DNA of 64,000 bases, taken from positions 49,632,920 to 49,696,919 of the forward strand of contig CM035163.1 of NCBI GenBank assembly GCA_020205615.1. Direction: 5' to 3'. The notes beneath the pieces are model-generated. The model made no database searches, was not told the DNA's origin, and was given only the letters and a program-made list of their open reading frames with translations. This DNA comes from Panax quinquefolius. Its lineage: Eukaryota; Streptophyta; Magnoliopsida; Apiales; Araliaceae. Positions 1 through 11,390 of the stretch are shown piece by piece; the first letter of the stretch is position 1, and every line of letters begins with the position of its first letter. The position numbers and the translations under genes were made by a program.

Positions 1-522
1 TTCATGGATGTATGACATCCTAGCTATCTTCTGGTCTTTTACAACCAGTTTCTTTCGAAGCTCAACGACCTCTTCCTTATAGTCTCGTGCCTTATTTGTC
101 ATAAGCATTTTCTCATCCTGCTCTAACTCAAAATCCGCCTCTGCAGATTCCTTCGCCTCATATAGGGCGGTTATCTCCTCATTCTGTGTCTGCACTACAG
201 TGCACAGATGCACATTCCTATCCAACACTGCCAGATACAATGATGTTATTGCATCCGGAGGTGTTGACTCCTGAATAGGTATCACCATGTTATTCGATGT
301 TACCTCCATCTCCTCCTCCACGTCAATCATCATATTAAGATATGACGCTATTCCCATTGTCTCCTCAGAGTATTCCTCCTCAGAGATGTACTCTTCTATA
401 TTCGAGTCTTTGAGAACCACTAACGGTACCTCCGCCACTGACATTGGTAATATTTCCACTTGGTTCACTGACTCCTCACTTATCACTTCAATGTCTCTAT
501 ACATCATGATATTGATCGACAT
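1..522 (-). CDS. Partial gag-like ORF of a minus-strand Ty3/gypsy element
   Basis: An open frame starts with ATG at 522 and runs without a stop for 174 codons off the window edge. It lies 225 nt inside a primer binding site, in the place where gag begins, so a structural (gag) protein is the natural reading; no capsid motif is reached inside the window. The first ~100 residues are very acidic, with repeated Glu-Glu clusters and several Met. Residues about 115-170 are Lys/Glu-rich and look able to form a coiled coil. The sequence directly before the ATG (523-534) reads GTGCTATTGTAG, a good 3' splice-site shape. The plus-strand frame at 287-538 is only its antisense. Unlike the other coding parts of this window it shows no break, which suggests a young element. 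It could instead be an extra upstream ORF rather than gag itself. Confidence 0.65.
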   Translation of the reverse strand, partial: MSINIMMYRDIEVISEESVNQVEILPMSVAEVPLVVLKDSNIEEYISEEEYSEETMGIASYLNMMIDVEEEMEVTSNNMVIPIQESTPPDAITSLYLAVLDRNVHLCTVVQTQNEEITALYEAKESAEADFELEQDEKMLMTNKARDYKEEVVELRKKLVVKDQKIARMSYIHE

Positions 523-746
523 CTACAATAGCACATAACAAGTTGATTAGTACATAATACACAATAGTATAAGCACAAATCACATTTAATTTATTTAGGG
601 TTACTTTTCATCTTTTAAATCTTTTGGTACTTAGTTTTCTCAATACCTTATTGATTCATTTGACTCGAATTTCTTTCTTCAGACTTTACCTTCCTTACGA
701 GGTTATTAGCCTAAGGTTCTTTCCCCCTTAAGTTTTATAACCTAAT

Positions 747-758
747 GCTTTGATACCA
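747..758 (-). other. Primer binding site (tRNA-iMet type)
   Basis: On the minus strand the sequence is TGGTATCAAAGC, three bases inside the LTR end at 762. It matches the initiator-Met tRNA 3' end used by most plant LTR retrotransposons (usual form TGGTATCAGAGC) with one difference. It fixes the element's orientation and marks where the untranslated leader to the ORF at 522 begins. Confidence 0.85.
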
Positions 759-761
759 ACC

Positions 762-3700
762 TGTGACGCCCCCAAATTCGGGTATCTTCCAACCCAACAT
801 ATGGTGCTACACTATACTCATAACTATACAATCATTCCTTTGATAAACAACATAATGAATGTAATTACTCTCTTCTTATTACAATCAAAGTATAATCCAT
901 TCCTAGGTTCATAAACCGATTACATTGTTTGTTGTTCGTAAGGTATAATACATACAAGCATACTAATCTATTACACGATGGTTAAGTATCCATCTTAGCT
1001 TTGCCCTTATCTCTCTTAGCATTCTCAGTACGTTCATCCTTAACTGCAATCATATAATTCACACAAGAAGTGAGCATAACAAGCTAAGCAAGTTTATCAA
1101 AGAATAACAGTAATACCACATTCATGAATTATATAACAATTCATACATAACTGAACAAATAGTTATGAAGTATTATGAAACAATAATACTTTAACATTTC
1201 ATATCATCAATTCCCAAAGTATAGAGTAGATTAGGAATTCTGAACTGGTCAATAGACCATGAACAGTAGCTTTCTGTTTTCATACTTGAAAAGGATATCA
1301 CAGCACAAAGGCTGTACATTCGCATTACTTACGAGCACTTTTAGGTGATCAGCCTATAGTACTCTATGTTGATCAACACTCATTCGTTAAACGTATTTAC
1401 CTTTAACATTTATCAAATTCGCGTGCCCATCGAATAATCGATGAAAAATACTTTTGTTTGTTCATAGACAAACCTTACCTTCACAACCGTACCAATTACT
1501 TGGCATAGGATAGCGTTAACATTTATATATAGAAAGATATGAATATCAATCAATCTATATCTTACGAGTAGTCTAGCCGAGTTAAATCTGGCATTGACCC
1601 TTTCTTTAAAATCAGTCGTGCAATTCAGTACAATGAATCACATAAAACTTGACTAACTTGAAAGTTAGACAAGCGTTAAGAAAACTTTCCTTTCAGCATC
1701 TTCAAATAACTTAATCAACTAACCATAGCCTTTACAGAATCTACATGATATATTCACATAGCACACTATAATTAGCTATCAAACAATTATTCACATTGTT
1801 CCTACCAACTTCTTTCTCTTCTATGTCTTTGTTAACTTAATATCATCAATAAAGTCAACTCCATTTATTACCCTTCTTCCCAGCTTATTAACCAAACTAC
1901 GTTATTAACCAGACTCTATCATCATTAGCAAAGTACCAATGTTATTTCCCGACTAGGGTTCATTAATAACACTTCGTGTTCTTCATTCATAACTTACTAA
2001 CATACATTCAATTCCTAAGTTTCAATACCATATACCTTAGTATAGGTAGTATAGGAATAGTTTTAGTACACTTATGAAGTGCATAAACTTTACTCTTCTA
2101 GGTCTCTGAACAATTACAGTTCAAACCTAAGTCATTCAACAAATACCCTGCACTCTTGGCATGGCAGTGGCATCTCAAAGACAAGATCTGCGTGTGGTGC
2201 CGGTTAGTAATACCCAGTCTCGGTCTCGGTCTTTGCGGCATGAAGACTTCATTCTTTCGGTAATGGCTGCGGTGCCACTTTCCGAGAGCTAATTACATCA
2301 TTATGGGTACTTGGTACAGCAATTTAAAGAACTGTCTCTGCGTGGCGGTTGGACCTCAAACACGAGAAAAATTTTTACAGATAAAATTTTTGTGACATTC
2401 TCGGATTCATAAATTCTTCGTTATAAGTCTAATTTGGTCCGTTCAAAATCCTACACGTCATAAACGACATACTCTACGCGTTCATATAAGAATTCAACAC
2501 TTTCAAACCCGTTAACTCGAAATTCACTATTGAGATCGTTTTTTTAGCGTTCGTAAACGATAATGAGCGTTCAATGCTCGTTTTCTTCATTTTAAGTCAG
2601 AATCTGACGATTCTTAAGTCCACGACTCTTAAATACCATAACTCACGACATTGAAAAACAATGTTTTTAAGTCTCATGGCAACTTTCGACTATCAATTCA
2701 GAATTTCAACGTTTTCGACGTTTAACGTCTATTTTAGTGAAATTCGCCATAACTTCGTTACTAACGTTCTCTAAGCCAAATCACATGGAATACTCCATGG
2801 ACTTCATACTTACATCCTAACCAGGCAAGATGCACATATTTATGTATTGATGGAGTTCAATTGTTTATCAACAATCAATCTCAACAATCAATATTTTCAT
2901 GATTTTAAGTTATATCAAACCTTATGATTTCTATGATTTCATGACTTATAGAGATTGAATCTATAACAAGTCATCCTTATTCCACCATACTAGACATACA
3001 CCACCTATTTATGATTCTCCATACTAAAAGAAAACTAAAAGAGATGGAATTAAAATTAAGAAGTATTACCTTAAGAACTCTTAAGTAATCTTGAAAAACA
3101 CTTAAGCAAAGCTTCAAAGTAGAACTTTTGGTTGAGTCTAGCTCTCTCTCTCTCTCAAAATCTAGGTTGGCAATTTGAAAAACTCACAAAAGACCAACTT
3201 TAGCTTTCTATTTATAGGCAAATGAAATGGAGGGCAAATCGATCAATTCACCATCACCTCCTTACTATTCAACACTTTGTCACCAAGTAAAATACTTGGT
3301 GACCAAGTGTTATACTTGCCTTGCACAGCAAGGACCGGCCCACCATGCCCATGGGTCATCCCCATGGGTTGCCCCATGGGTTTTACCCTTTTGGTGACCC
3401 ATCGGTTCGATTTTCTTGCATTGGGCTTAACCAATCTAATATTGGGCCTTGACTTGTTCTTAACACATTAATTCATTGGGCTTGCCTATAAAATTAATTG
3501 GACTAAACATAATCCAACTCAAATGAATTATCATTAAGTCTTAACTTAATTTCATAATACTAATCGTATTCTATGCGTATAATTCGCGTATTCTCTCCGT
3601 ATAATACTCGTACGATAATCGTATTATACTCCATATTAACTCATCATATTATACATAGATACTAAATAGTATCATACTAGTATAACACGTTTTATCATTA

Positions 3701-4115
3701 TCAAAACTCTTCTACACATCTCATTTCCTTCTCGGAAATCATTCTACTCAACCCTTAGGTTTTAAGTCCGCAGGCGAAGACTTTGTTTGTCATAAATGAA
3801 ATATTATTAGATATTTCATCTTATCTTAATATTCTATCATTATGCGTTTCTCGGAATTTCAAAATAAATTCCCGAGCAGAAACGGATGAATAGTGCTTTT
3901 ACGAGAATTTCTCGGAAAACATTTATTTTCATCTTGGAAATTCTAAACAATTGATTCTAGCACGTAGCCAGATTACTAACCATATAAGCACATTCTAGGT
4001 CATAGAACGACATTCACATAGCTTACTCACAAAATAAATCAATTAAATTCATTTAATTCACATAATCAAATAAAAATTTAATTATCATAAAAATCTAATT
4101 TTCTCGGGCGTTACA
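762..4115 (-). mobile_element. 5' LTR (3.35 kb) of a minus-strand Ty3/gypsy element
   Basis: On the minus strand this begins TGTAACGCCCGAG at 4115 and ends GGGGGCGTCACA at 762, next to the primer site. It is therefore the upstream LTR, and the rest of the element lies beyond the left edge. A TATA box at 3208-3217 puts the U3 at about 0.93 kb and leaves about 2.4 kb of R-U5, which is unusually long. A short CT-rich tract follows the promoter. The start resembles the LTRs beginning at 5949 and 63724, so I group these three as one family. It is inserted in a copia LTR, whose remainder starts at 4116; the target-site duplicate (probably aagat) cannot be checked because the other end is outside the window. 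The small ORFs near 3243-3471 overlap on both strands and look meaningless. Confidence 0.85.
3064..3217 (-). promoter_or_regulatory. LTR core promoter (TATA) and candidate 5' splice site
   Basis: On the minus strand CTATAAATAG (3208-3217) is a strong TATA box, so transcription should start near 3175-3180. About 140 nt downstream the sequence AAG|GTAATA (GT at 3069-3068) fits a plant 5' splice site. The promoter is seen directly; the use of the splice site is inferred. Confidence 0.6.
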
Positions 4116-5196
4116 AAGATTGTAGTGTGCCAGTCCTGAAGAGAAATCATAGTGTTCTCATTTGGTTGCATCAAGCACCAAGGTGGCAAGACACCACGAT
4201 AAGAATCGTAGAGTATCATCTGGTTGTGTCAGAAGTTGTGGGCCTTGATCATCTGTTCAAGGATAAAATCTTAACAAATGTGGAATGGGTTTTAAACGTT
4301 GAAGTAATCACCAGTCCTAATGGCATAAAAATATCCTTAGTATGCAAGAAAGAGACGTATTAAAGAAGCTAAGGAAAGGACCATGGGACAGAGGAAAACA
4401 CCCTTTCAGGTGTTAGGTGAGAAAGCAGTCTGCTGTGTCAGTGGGCCAGAATGCAATTCAGAAGATATGCAGAAAAGTCTCCATCAAAGTTCAAAAATGT
4501 CAAACGCATTAAATGCTTCAACGGATGGATTCAACGGGCAGATTTCAAAGATCACATATATGCAAGACATCTGTAGATGATTCAATTAAGCTAGCAATTG
4601 AACAAAAAGGAAAAATACTCAACGCTCAACTCTACGATCTGAGAAAAAGAGAAAGCTTGCACAGCTACTTAGTTCTTTTGAACAAGAGCTTAACGGCAAC
4701 TGAGTAGCACCAACCAATAACTCAACAAATACCAATCAAGTGAAGTAAAAGTTCCAAGTCAGAAGGACTTGAAGAGTTCTAAGTGAACTGTGAAGAACCA
4801 AGTCTGCTGGACTTGAAGAGTTCAAGATTGAACTAAGAAGTTCCTAGACTGCTGGTCTAGAAGGAATCTGTGAGATTCAGAAAGTGTAAAAGACATCCTT
4901 AGTGGATTTCCTACTCGAGGAGTAGAAGAGTGGACTAGGAGTTTTAAGTGCTCTAAACCACTTAAAACTATTGTGTCTATTGCATTCTTGCTATAACTTC
5001 TATAACTACTATAACTGTTATAACTGTCTCACACTCATTAACTCACTATATTTAAAAAGGGAGATCAAACAAACCTTAATTCCACTGTGTTTAAATCATT
5101 ATCAAAACTAACAAAGTAAAATGAAAAAAAAATTAAATATCTATTCAACCCCCCCCCCCCCCCTCTAGATAATTATTGTGCCTTAGGGAACTAACA
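4116..5196 (+). mobile_element. Ty1/copia LTR fragment (3' part)
   Basis: This matches the 3' ~1.1 kb of the copia LTR at 42322-43780 in the same order (repeated gatcgtagtgt-like motifs, the hairpin block, the ataact repeats, and the terminal ggaactaaca). It ends in TAACA at 5196 but is followed by gypsy pol, not by a primer site, so it is a solo or broken LTR inserted in the chromovirus. Its 5' part was cut off by the minus-strand gypsy insertion ending at 4115. A run of 15 C at 5149-5163 replaces the shorter C tract of the other copy and may be miscounted. ATATTTAAAAAGGG near 5046 is a possible TATA element. Small frames at 4127-4707 have no recognisable product. Confidence 0.8.
4755..4967 (+). 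repeat. Array of eight hairpins in the copia LTR (diverged copy)
   Basis: Eight consecutive stem-loops: CAAGTC/GACTTG, AGTTC/GAACT, CAAGTC/GACTTG, AGTTC/GAACT, CTAGAC/GTCTAG, GAATCT/AGATTC, CTACTC/GAGTAG and TTTTAAGTG/CACTTAAAA. All stems are perfect, with loops of 3-8 nt. It is colinear with 43344-43555, and nearly all differences between the two fall in loops or spacers. Confidence 0.75.
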
Positions 5197-5948
5197 CAAC
5201 CAAACCACTAAAGTCAATCACTGTCATATTAAGCCATAAAGCTATTCATTTATCAAAAAATGGATGTCAAGGTTTCTTAGCCCATGTCACAGATTTAAAC
5301 AAAAATACGTCAGATTTGAATGATATTTCTATTGTTAATAAATTTCCGACGTATTTCACGAAGAACTTCAATGGCTACCCTAGGCGTGAAATTGAATTTT
5401 GTATCGACCTTGTGCCCTGTACAAAACCCATTTCTAAAGCCCCATATCGAATGGCTCCTATTGAACTTCAGGAGTTAAAAACCCAACTACAAGAATTGTT
5501 AGACATCGATTTCATTTGTCCTAGTACGTCTCCTTGGGGTGCTCATATTCTATTCGTAATGAAAAAAGATGGAAGTATGCGACTTTGTATTGATTATCGG
5601 GAGTTGATTCATGTCACCGTAAAAAATAGGTACCCGTTGCCTCGCATTGATGACTTATTTGACCAGTTGCAAGGTGCCAAATTCTTTTTAAAGATCGATC
5701 TTTGTTCCGGATATCATCAGTTAAAGATTAAAACTTATGACATTCCAAAGAATGCTTTTCAGAACTCGGTACGGGCATTACGAATTCCTAGTCATGTCTT
5801 TTGGATTGACTAATGCTCTTGTTGCCTTCATGGATATGATGAACCGAGTATTCAAGGAGTATATGGATAATTTTGTAGTCGTATTTATTGATGACAACCT
5901 CATATACTCCAAAACCTGTGAAGATCATGAGCAACACTTGAGGATGAT
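5197..5948 (+). pseudogene. Chromovirus pol fragment: end of protease region and first part of RT
   Basis: An open frame from 5199 to 5810 covers the protease-RT linker and the reverse transcriptase fingers, including [10 protein letters not shown] and the [10 protein letters not shown] block (usual D-L-R-S-G-Y-H-Q). A single-base shift near 5755-5765 moves the frame; the +1 frame carries RT palm residues with FIDD at 5884-5895, the gypsy form of the catalytic Y/F-x-D-D box. The upstream end is cut by the copia LTR at 5196. The fragment stops at 5948 where a solo LTR starts, and the same gene resumes at 12599. The target duplicate ATGAT occupies 5944-5948. The catalytic Asp pair is kept, but the frameshift and insertions make it dead. 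Confidence 0.9.
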
Positions 5949-6887
5949 TGTAATGACCGTAAATTTTGAACTCCTTATTAATTAAATATTTGATTTAATT
6001 TTTATGAGTTAGTTTTGTGAGTCTATTTAAAACCTTATGTGGTTATGTGAATTTATGAAATGATTAAAGGGAGTCACTAATAGTTAATTTAAATTAGTGG
6101 ACTAACCCTAAGAATTTAATATCAAGGAATTGATAAGATTTTTAATTAAATATTTAATTTATTTGAATATAGTAGCAAGAGTTGAACATATTAATTAATT
6201 GCAATTTTGAGTAATTAATTGATATTGTGTTAATTAATAATTATTATGAATAAATAATAATTAATGTGTAAGAGATTAATAATTTATAAAGTGATTATAT
6301 GTTTACTTGATTAATTTGTGCAAACATGCAATGTAGTAAATCTTTATTATATGGTAGTTAGCTATATATTTTATATAGTACAAGGTGGCACATTAATATG
6401 TCTATATATTATATATATAGACTATATAGTAAGAGTTATTTGCATTCATGTGAGTTGCATAATAATATTGTTATATGATGTGAAGTGTGTGGGTAAACAT
6501 TCATGTATACCTTATTGACATATAATAATATCAATTGTTAAATTAATAATGATTTCATTAAGTTATTATGATAATAATGATCATGGTAATAGAAAATGTA
6601 CATGAATTATATGTATGAGCACTACTTGTTACCTTGTAATTGGGAAATACATAGTATGCTCTTTAAATTATTATAACCTAGGTTATATGAAATGAATTGT
6701 GAAGACATATTTTATAACCAAAGTTTATATTATGTGTAAGACCCCAACTTATTATTAATGAAATTTAATTTTCTCTATTTATTATTTTAAAATAGTAAGG
6801 GTTGATTTGATTAATGTGGATAGTTAGGGGTAAAATAATAAATATTTCAAAATAAGCAAGTGGTTATAAAATATTCATTGTTGTCGG

Positions 6888-6936
6888 GAATATTCGTTTG
6901 GTGTCGTGGAATATTAAATCGTTTGTGGGAATATTC
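6888..6936. promoter_or_regulatory. Three GAATATTC palindromes (heat-shock-element-like)
   Basis: GAATATTC occurs at 6888-6895 and 6929-6936, with GAATATTA between them at 6909-6916. The spacing of 20-21 bp is close to two helical turns. The same triplet is present in the other family A LTRs (13337, 13356, 13375; 34743, 34762, 34781). The core fits GAAnnTTC, a two-unit heat shock element. Confidence 0.45.
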
Positions 6937-8070
6937 GTATTTAGTAGCGACCATGTGTGGGGCCCATAACTGAAAGCGATTGGATGAAGAAACGCACAAA
7001 TATAAGTGGTTTAAAAAATACTTGGCGTAGTTATTCAATTAATAATTGTTAAAATACCGGTGGTTAAAACACACAAGAAGAGCACCAGTATTGCACCAAT
7101 TATTGATTCTTACGTAAGAAGGCACTACTCAATAATGGTTACGATAATTATCTTATTCGAAGATTTTATTGATTTAATAATTCTTTGCGTTGATATTTTA
7201 TATTCTTTGTTGTTTCAATAATTGTCATTATCTGAAGATTTTTCATTATCGAAGCAATAATTCATATTATCTGAATAATATTATTAGATAACATTATTGG
7301 CAATGTCTAGAAAGTTACATCTAAGGAGAGGTTTGGTCACCTAATTGCGGCGCCGGTGAGAAGAAATTTTATTGAAGCCCCTCTTTCCAGGAACGCACGG
7401 TTGTCAATATTGTGATTACGTAATATTATTTGTGAATAATTAATTATTGATTCATATGATGAGGAAAATATTGATTTTATGTGGATATAGATGGAGAAAA
7501 TTTTAATGTGACAATTGTTGAAAATTGAAATTTTATCTTTTTACGATAAAATAATTCATTTAAATATATTATTATATTTTAGTAATATAATAATGGTGAT
7601 ATTTTTACAACGAATGTGGGATATATGAGTATCTGAGGAGGAAGAGTATTTTTGTTGCAATAAATATTTAAAACATGTTAAACATGTCGGTGGACCCCAT
7701 TTATTAACTGAAATTTGATTATAGCGTGTAAAATTCCCCGTTTGTGGATTTCGGTCAATTTTTGTTTGGAATTTGGAAAAACTTTCTTCTGCAAAGTTGT
7801 AGAGAATTGAATTTCCTATACAAACTCGTAAGATTCGAATTTTCTGATGAAAGGGCTATTTATTATAAATTATTGAAGTTCTGAAGCTCCGAAATAATTG
7901 ATTTTTGGAAGTTTAAAATATTTTAAATAAGAAAAACGTTTTTTGTTTGTTTTGTGGGCTACAACATGTGCATAATGAACTGAGATCAGATCTAAGAAGG
8001 TTGGCGTAGAAATTTTAATATATATATTAATATTTTATTAAATTTTCTACTTTGGTGTTCTAAGCATTTC

Positions 8071-8260
8071 CTATAAATAGGGTGCTTAGGTTAGAATTGA
8101 AAATCACACCAGAAACTGAAGTTTTCTCTCTCTATATTATCGAGCGTATTCTTGTGAGTATTTTGAGTATACTTCGAGTATTGCTATACGGTGCAAGTCC
8201 AAGTCATAGCCTATATATCAGGTGTTTCAAATTTAGAGGTCTTGATCTTTCGAGGTAAGG
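8071..8260 (+). promoter_or_regulatory. LTR core promoter (TATA) and 5' splice site
   Basis: CTATAAATAG at 8071-8080 is followed by a TCTCTCTC tract near 8126-8133, and at 8255 by GAG|GTAAGG, a near-consensus plant splice donor. Both are conserved in the sister LTRs. Confidence 0.65.
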
Positions 8261-8357
8261 ATGTTATTTTCTTCTCAAATGATATTATTTCTTCAATATC
8301 ATTATCTTTGAAATATTGGTTGGAACTTTTATCAAATTTGGAACTTTTTCATGTCGG

Positions 8358-8492
8358 GGTTACTATTCATAAGTTACTATTCACGAGTTACTATTCACGA
8401 GTACTATTCATGAAGCGTGAAGATATTTTTTTTTGGGAAATTTCTATCTTTTGGTGTCGGAGTTACTATTCACGTATACGGCACTATTCACC
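8358..8492 (+). repeat. ACTATTCA minisatellite-like array
   Basis: At least six copies of (g)(t/g)(t/c)ACTATTCA(c/t)(g/a/c) occur at 12-16 bp steps with one interruption. The same motif is repeated in every other gypsy LTR of families A, B and C here. Confidence 0.75.
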
Positions 8493-8733
8493 GAAAAATA
8501 AAATTTCTTCTTTTTGTCCAAAATATCTATTCTGGATACTAGCTTTGATTGTATCCATGTTTTGATCATTCTTGAATTTTACACCACTATAATTATTTTT
8601 GAGGTATTTTTGGACATGGATAAAACAAAGTACTGAATCCTTAATCCTTAATCCTTGTCATTTTGTTTCCTTTGGATTCGTTTCTTTAAAAATATTTTCA
8701 TCATCCTCATCTTAAATGATGATATTATTGAAT

Positions 8734-8858
8734 ATCTTTATTCAGTAGTGCAAAGATGAATGATTTCTGAAGAATATCTTTGGCCCGTAGTGCAAAGATG
8801 AGCAGTGTTTAGATGAACATGACTAATCGATGAATATCTTTGCCCAGAGTGCAAAGAT
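8734..8858 (+). repeat. Three tandem ATCTTTG hairpins in the LTR
   Basis: ATCTTTG pairs with CAAAGAT at 8776-8799 (loop GCCCGTAGTG) and at 8836-8858. A first copy at 8734-8757 has ATCTTTA and one terminal mismatch. The loop core is conserved in other LTRs of the window. Confidence 0.75.
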
Positions 8859-9697
8859 GAAATTTTGATTTCGGATGTATGTTGATTGATGTTACTGAGG
8901 ATAAAAGATAGGCGATGAACTTTTAAATTCATACATAGAAGATAGTAGTTTGCTTTTCTACTTAACTCTTCTAATGAATTATTATTTCACTGCGAATATT
9001 GATTTAAAATTTGTTGTCTATTGTATTCTATTTGATTTTTCCTGTTGAAGACTAACGATAATTTGTTGTATATTATCTTAGTCGTAATATTCTTTTCTTG
9101 GGCTAGTTGAGCTCACCCTTTTCCTTTTTGTTCCATTTTTTCTTCTCGGGAGGCGAGAATATAGCGAGTACGAGTGGGGTATGGAATGAAAGTTCTAGAG
9201 AGAGTTGTTTAGTAGTCCTCACCATTTTTGTAAAATAATGTATCAATAAATGTGATGAGGATTTATTTGAGTATAGATATTGTCTAGAAGATAATATTTG
9301 TATTCAAACTCACAGTTTTACTGTTGTAATAATAAAGTTGTAGTTGTTTCTGTACCATGTATTGACAACTCAGAATGGGTGATGTATACCTATTTTCGGG
9401 GTGTCACATTATGTGTATATATGGTTTTGACCAAGTGTTGCATTACATTGTTGCATTTCATTGTGCAAATGCTGAGGATTATTTCCTTGTCCCATAATAA
9501 GAGTCCAACTTTCTTCCCGCGTGAAAAAGCTAGCAAGCCTAGCCTAGTTTCATCTCAATTTCATCAAACCTAGATCAATTATTGGATGGGAAGTGGGATT
9601 CATGAGTGAATCACCAACTCTCCCTTAACCTTTGTGCATTCTTGAAAGCCAATGGTTTGATTTGTGAGGTAATGGTATTATCTAGTTAACCAATCTT

Positions 9698-9760
9698 CTA
9701 TAAATAAGACCTTCATCTTCCTCATTACAATTTGCTGAGAATTGTTTGCTAAGAGTAAGT
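9698..9760 (+). promoter_or_regulatory. LTR core promoter (TATA) and 5' splice site
   Basis: CTATAAATAA at 9698-9707 is the TATA box of the outer solo LTR. AGA|GTAAGT at 9755-9760 is a consensus 5' splice site only ~50 nt downstream. Confidence 0.55.
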
Positions 9761-11390
9761 AGATTGATAGATTGCAACTGAATTGAGTCGCAAAGGTATA
9801 AATTCCATTTCCATTCTTTATTTTTGATAAATTATTTAATGGGTTGATTCTTTGAATTAGCATGACGTAGCATACTAGCATTGTGTTAGGATGTATGTGT
9901 ATATACATAGAACCTATAATTATGGTTGGGAGCATATTTGAAGCAAGTGAAACCAAGTTGGTTAAGGCTCTGCAGAATAAAGCAAGTTACTATCTTTGAT
10001 GTACACTATGGCAATTGCCCTCTATTTGTACTTTAGGTGCGTAAGATACCACGCCCGTAACCCAAAATCAGTTTTGTTTCTGGCATGGCGTAGTTGCGCC
10101 CTAATTGTACTAGGGTGCTTGTAAGCAATTGCCGCTGCACTGCACCAACTCTCGATGTTTTCTCGTTAAGTTTCACAGCTAACTTGTTAGTATATGGTTA
10201 GAGCAAGCATGTAAACTGTTGTAACACACACATAAGCATGTGCATGTAGTATGAACAAGTATAACCATGTTAGTACCTACAATGGACACAACACTTGTGG
10301 TCTTGAAATGAGATTTGTGATTTCAAAAGTGAACCTTGTCACGAACCCATCATGTGAGCATTCTGACTTTATGAGTAAGATAATATGGTTTATATTGACA
10401 TGAAATGCAAGACTAAAGTGATTGAACACACTAGCATACATGATTGAAAGATTAGACTATTTCAAAGATAAGAAAGTTAAGACTTTTCAAAGTGAACTTG
10501 ACCAAGACTTTTATCTTGTAAGTTCTGACCATTTGAGCATGCATATGCGGCCTTAATATATGTTGTAAATGCATAAGAGTTACATGTTAAGATGCCTTGT
10601 ATATGCTAAGTTGACTTAGTGTAAAATTCAAAGAAAGTTAGAATGAGGAAGCTAATGTCATCAAGTAATGAGTAAAGTATGTTATGACCATGCAAGCATG
10701 TATATTAGGACGCATTATACCTATAGATATATTGGCATGAACATCATTTGGTTAATGTATGGTTTTCACTTATTCACACATAGTCATAAAAGGGAAAATT
10801 CTAAAATATGAACTATGTGAGTAAAGTATACATGTGTTGCCTATATACAAGCATGACTACTGAGTATTGTATAACCAAGTTATAAAGCATGATGACTTCA
10901 TGACCTTTTATGTTTTAATGACATATAATTTGTAAGTTAAACTTGAAGTAATGAATTCAAGTATGGTCACGTGTGAAACTTTAGCATGTATGCATGTATG
11001 TTAAAATGTATGTGTGATTAGTGTGGTAGAGTTAGACTAAAGTCAGGAGAGTAGTAGCCCAACCTTGGTCTGGCCAAGGGCCGGTCTTGATTAAATGTCG
11101 TCGTCCTTAGCCTACACACTGTGTAGTTGCGATAAATCAGCTTGATCTTGCCAAGATGATCTGTTTTTGGTCTAAAGTATTAAGGCATGCTTATATGATT
11201 ACTTTACTTTGTAATGTGGGAACAATATATCATATAATGTGTTGAGAAGCATGTTATGTGATAACTTGATTCTTTTAAGTGTAGACTCGTACTAGTTTAC
11301 ACATACTAATTGAAAAGACCGACTTGTTAATGTTAGGTCATTTCAACGCAAGTTAATTAAAGCTAGTATTATACTGTAGCTGAGCAAACA

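Larger units (their letters stand above)
6735..9408 (+). mobile_element. Solo LTR, chromovirus family A, nested
   Basis: It starts TGTAAGACCCCAAC and ends GGGGTGTCACA, with perfect target duplicates TTATG at 6730-6734 and 9409-9413. Family A LTRs in this window share the start, three GAATATTC palindromes about 150 bp in, the TATA box, a GTAAGG splice-like site, ACTATTCA repeats and the ATCTTTG hairpins, in that order. The 124-codon frame at 8191-8565 spans the ACTATTCA repeats and has no homologue in the sister LTRs, so I do not call it a gene. Confidence 0.93.

Noticed and set aside
287..538. Plus-strand 83-codon frame at the window start
   Set aside because: It is antisense to the longer open gag-like frame on the minus strand, which has the PBS, LTR and orientation to support it.
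8191..8565. 124-codon frame inside the solo LTR
   Set aside because: It runs through the ACTATTCA repeats, has no counterpart in sister LTRs and shows no domain.
9298..9573. 91-codon frame across an LTR boundary
   Set aside because: It spans the end of one LTR and resumes in another, so it is chance read-through.
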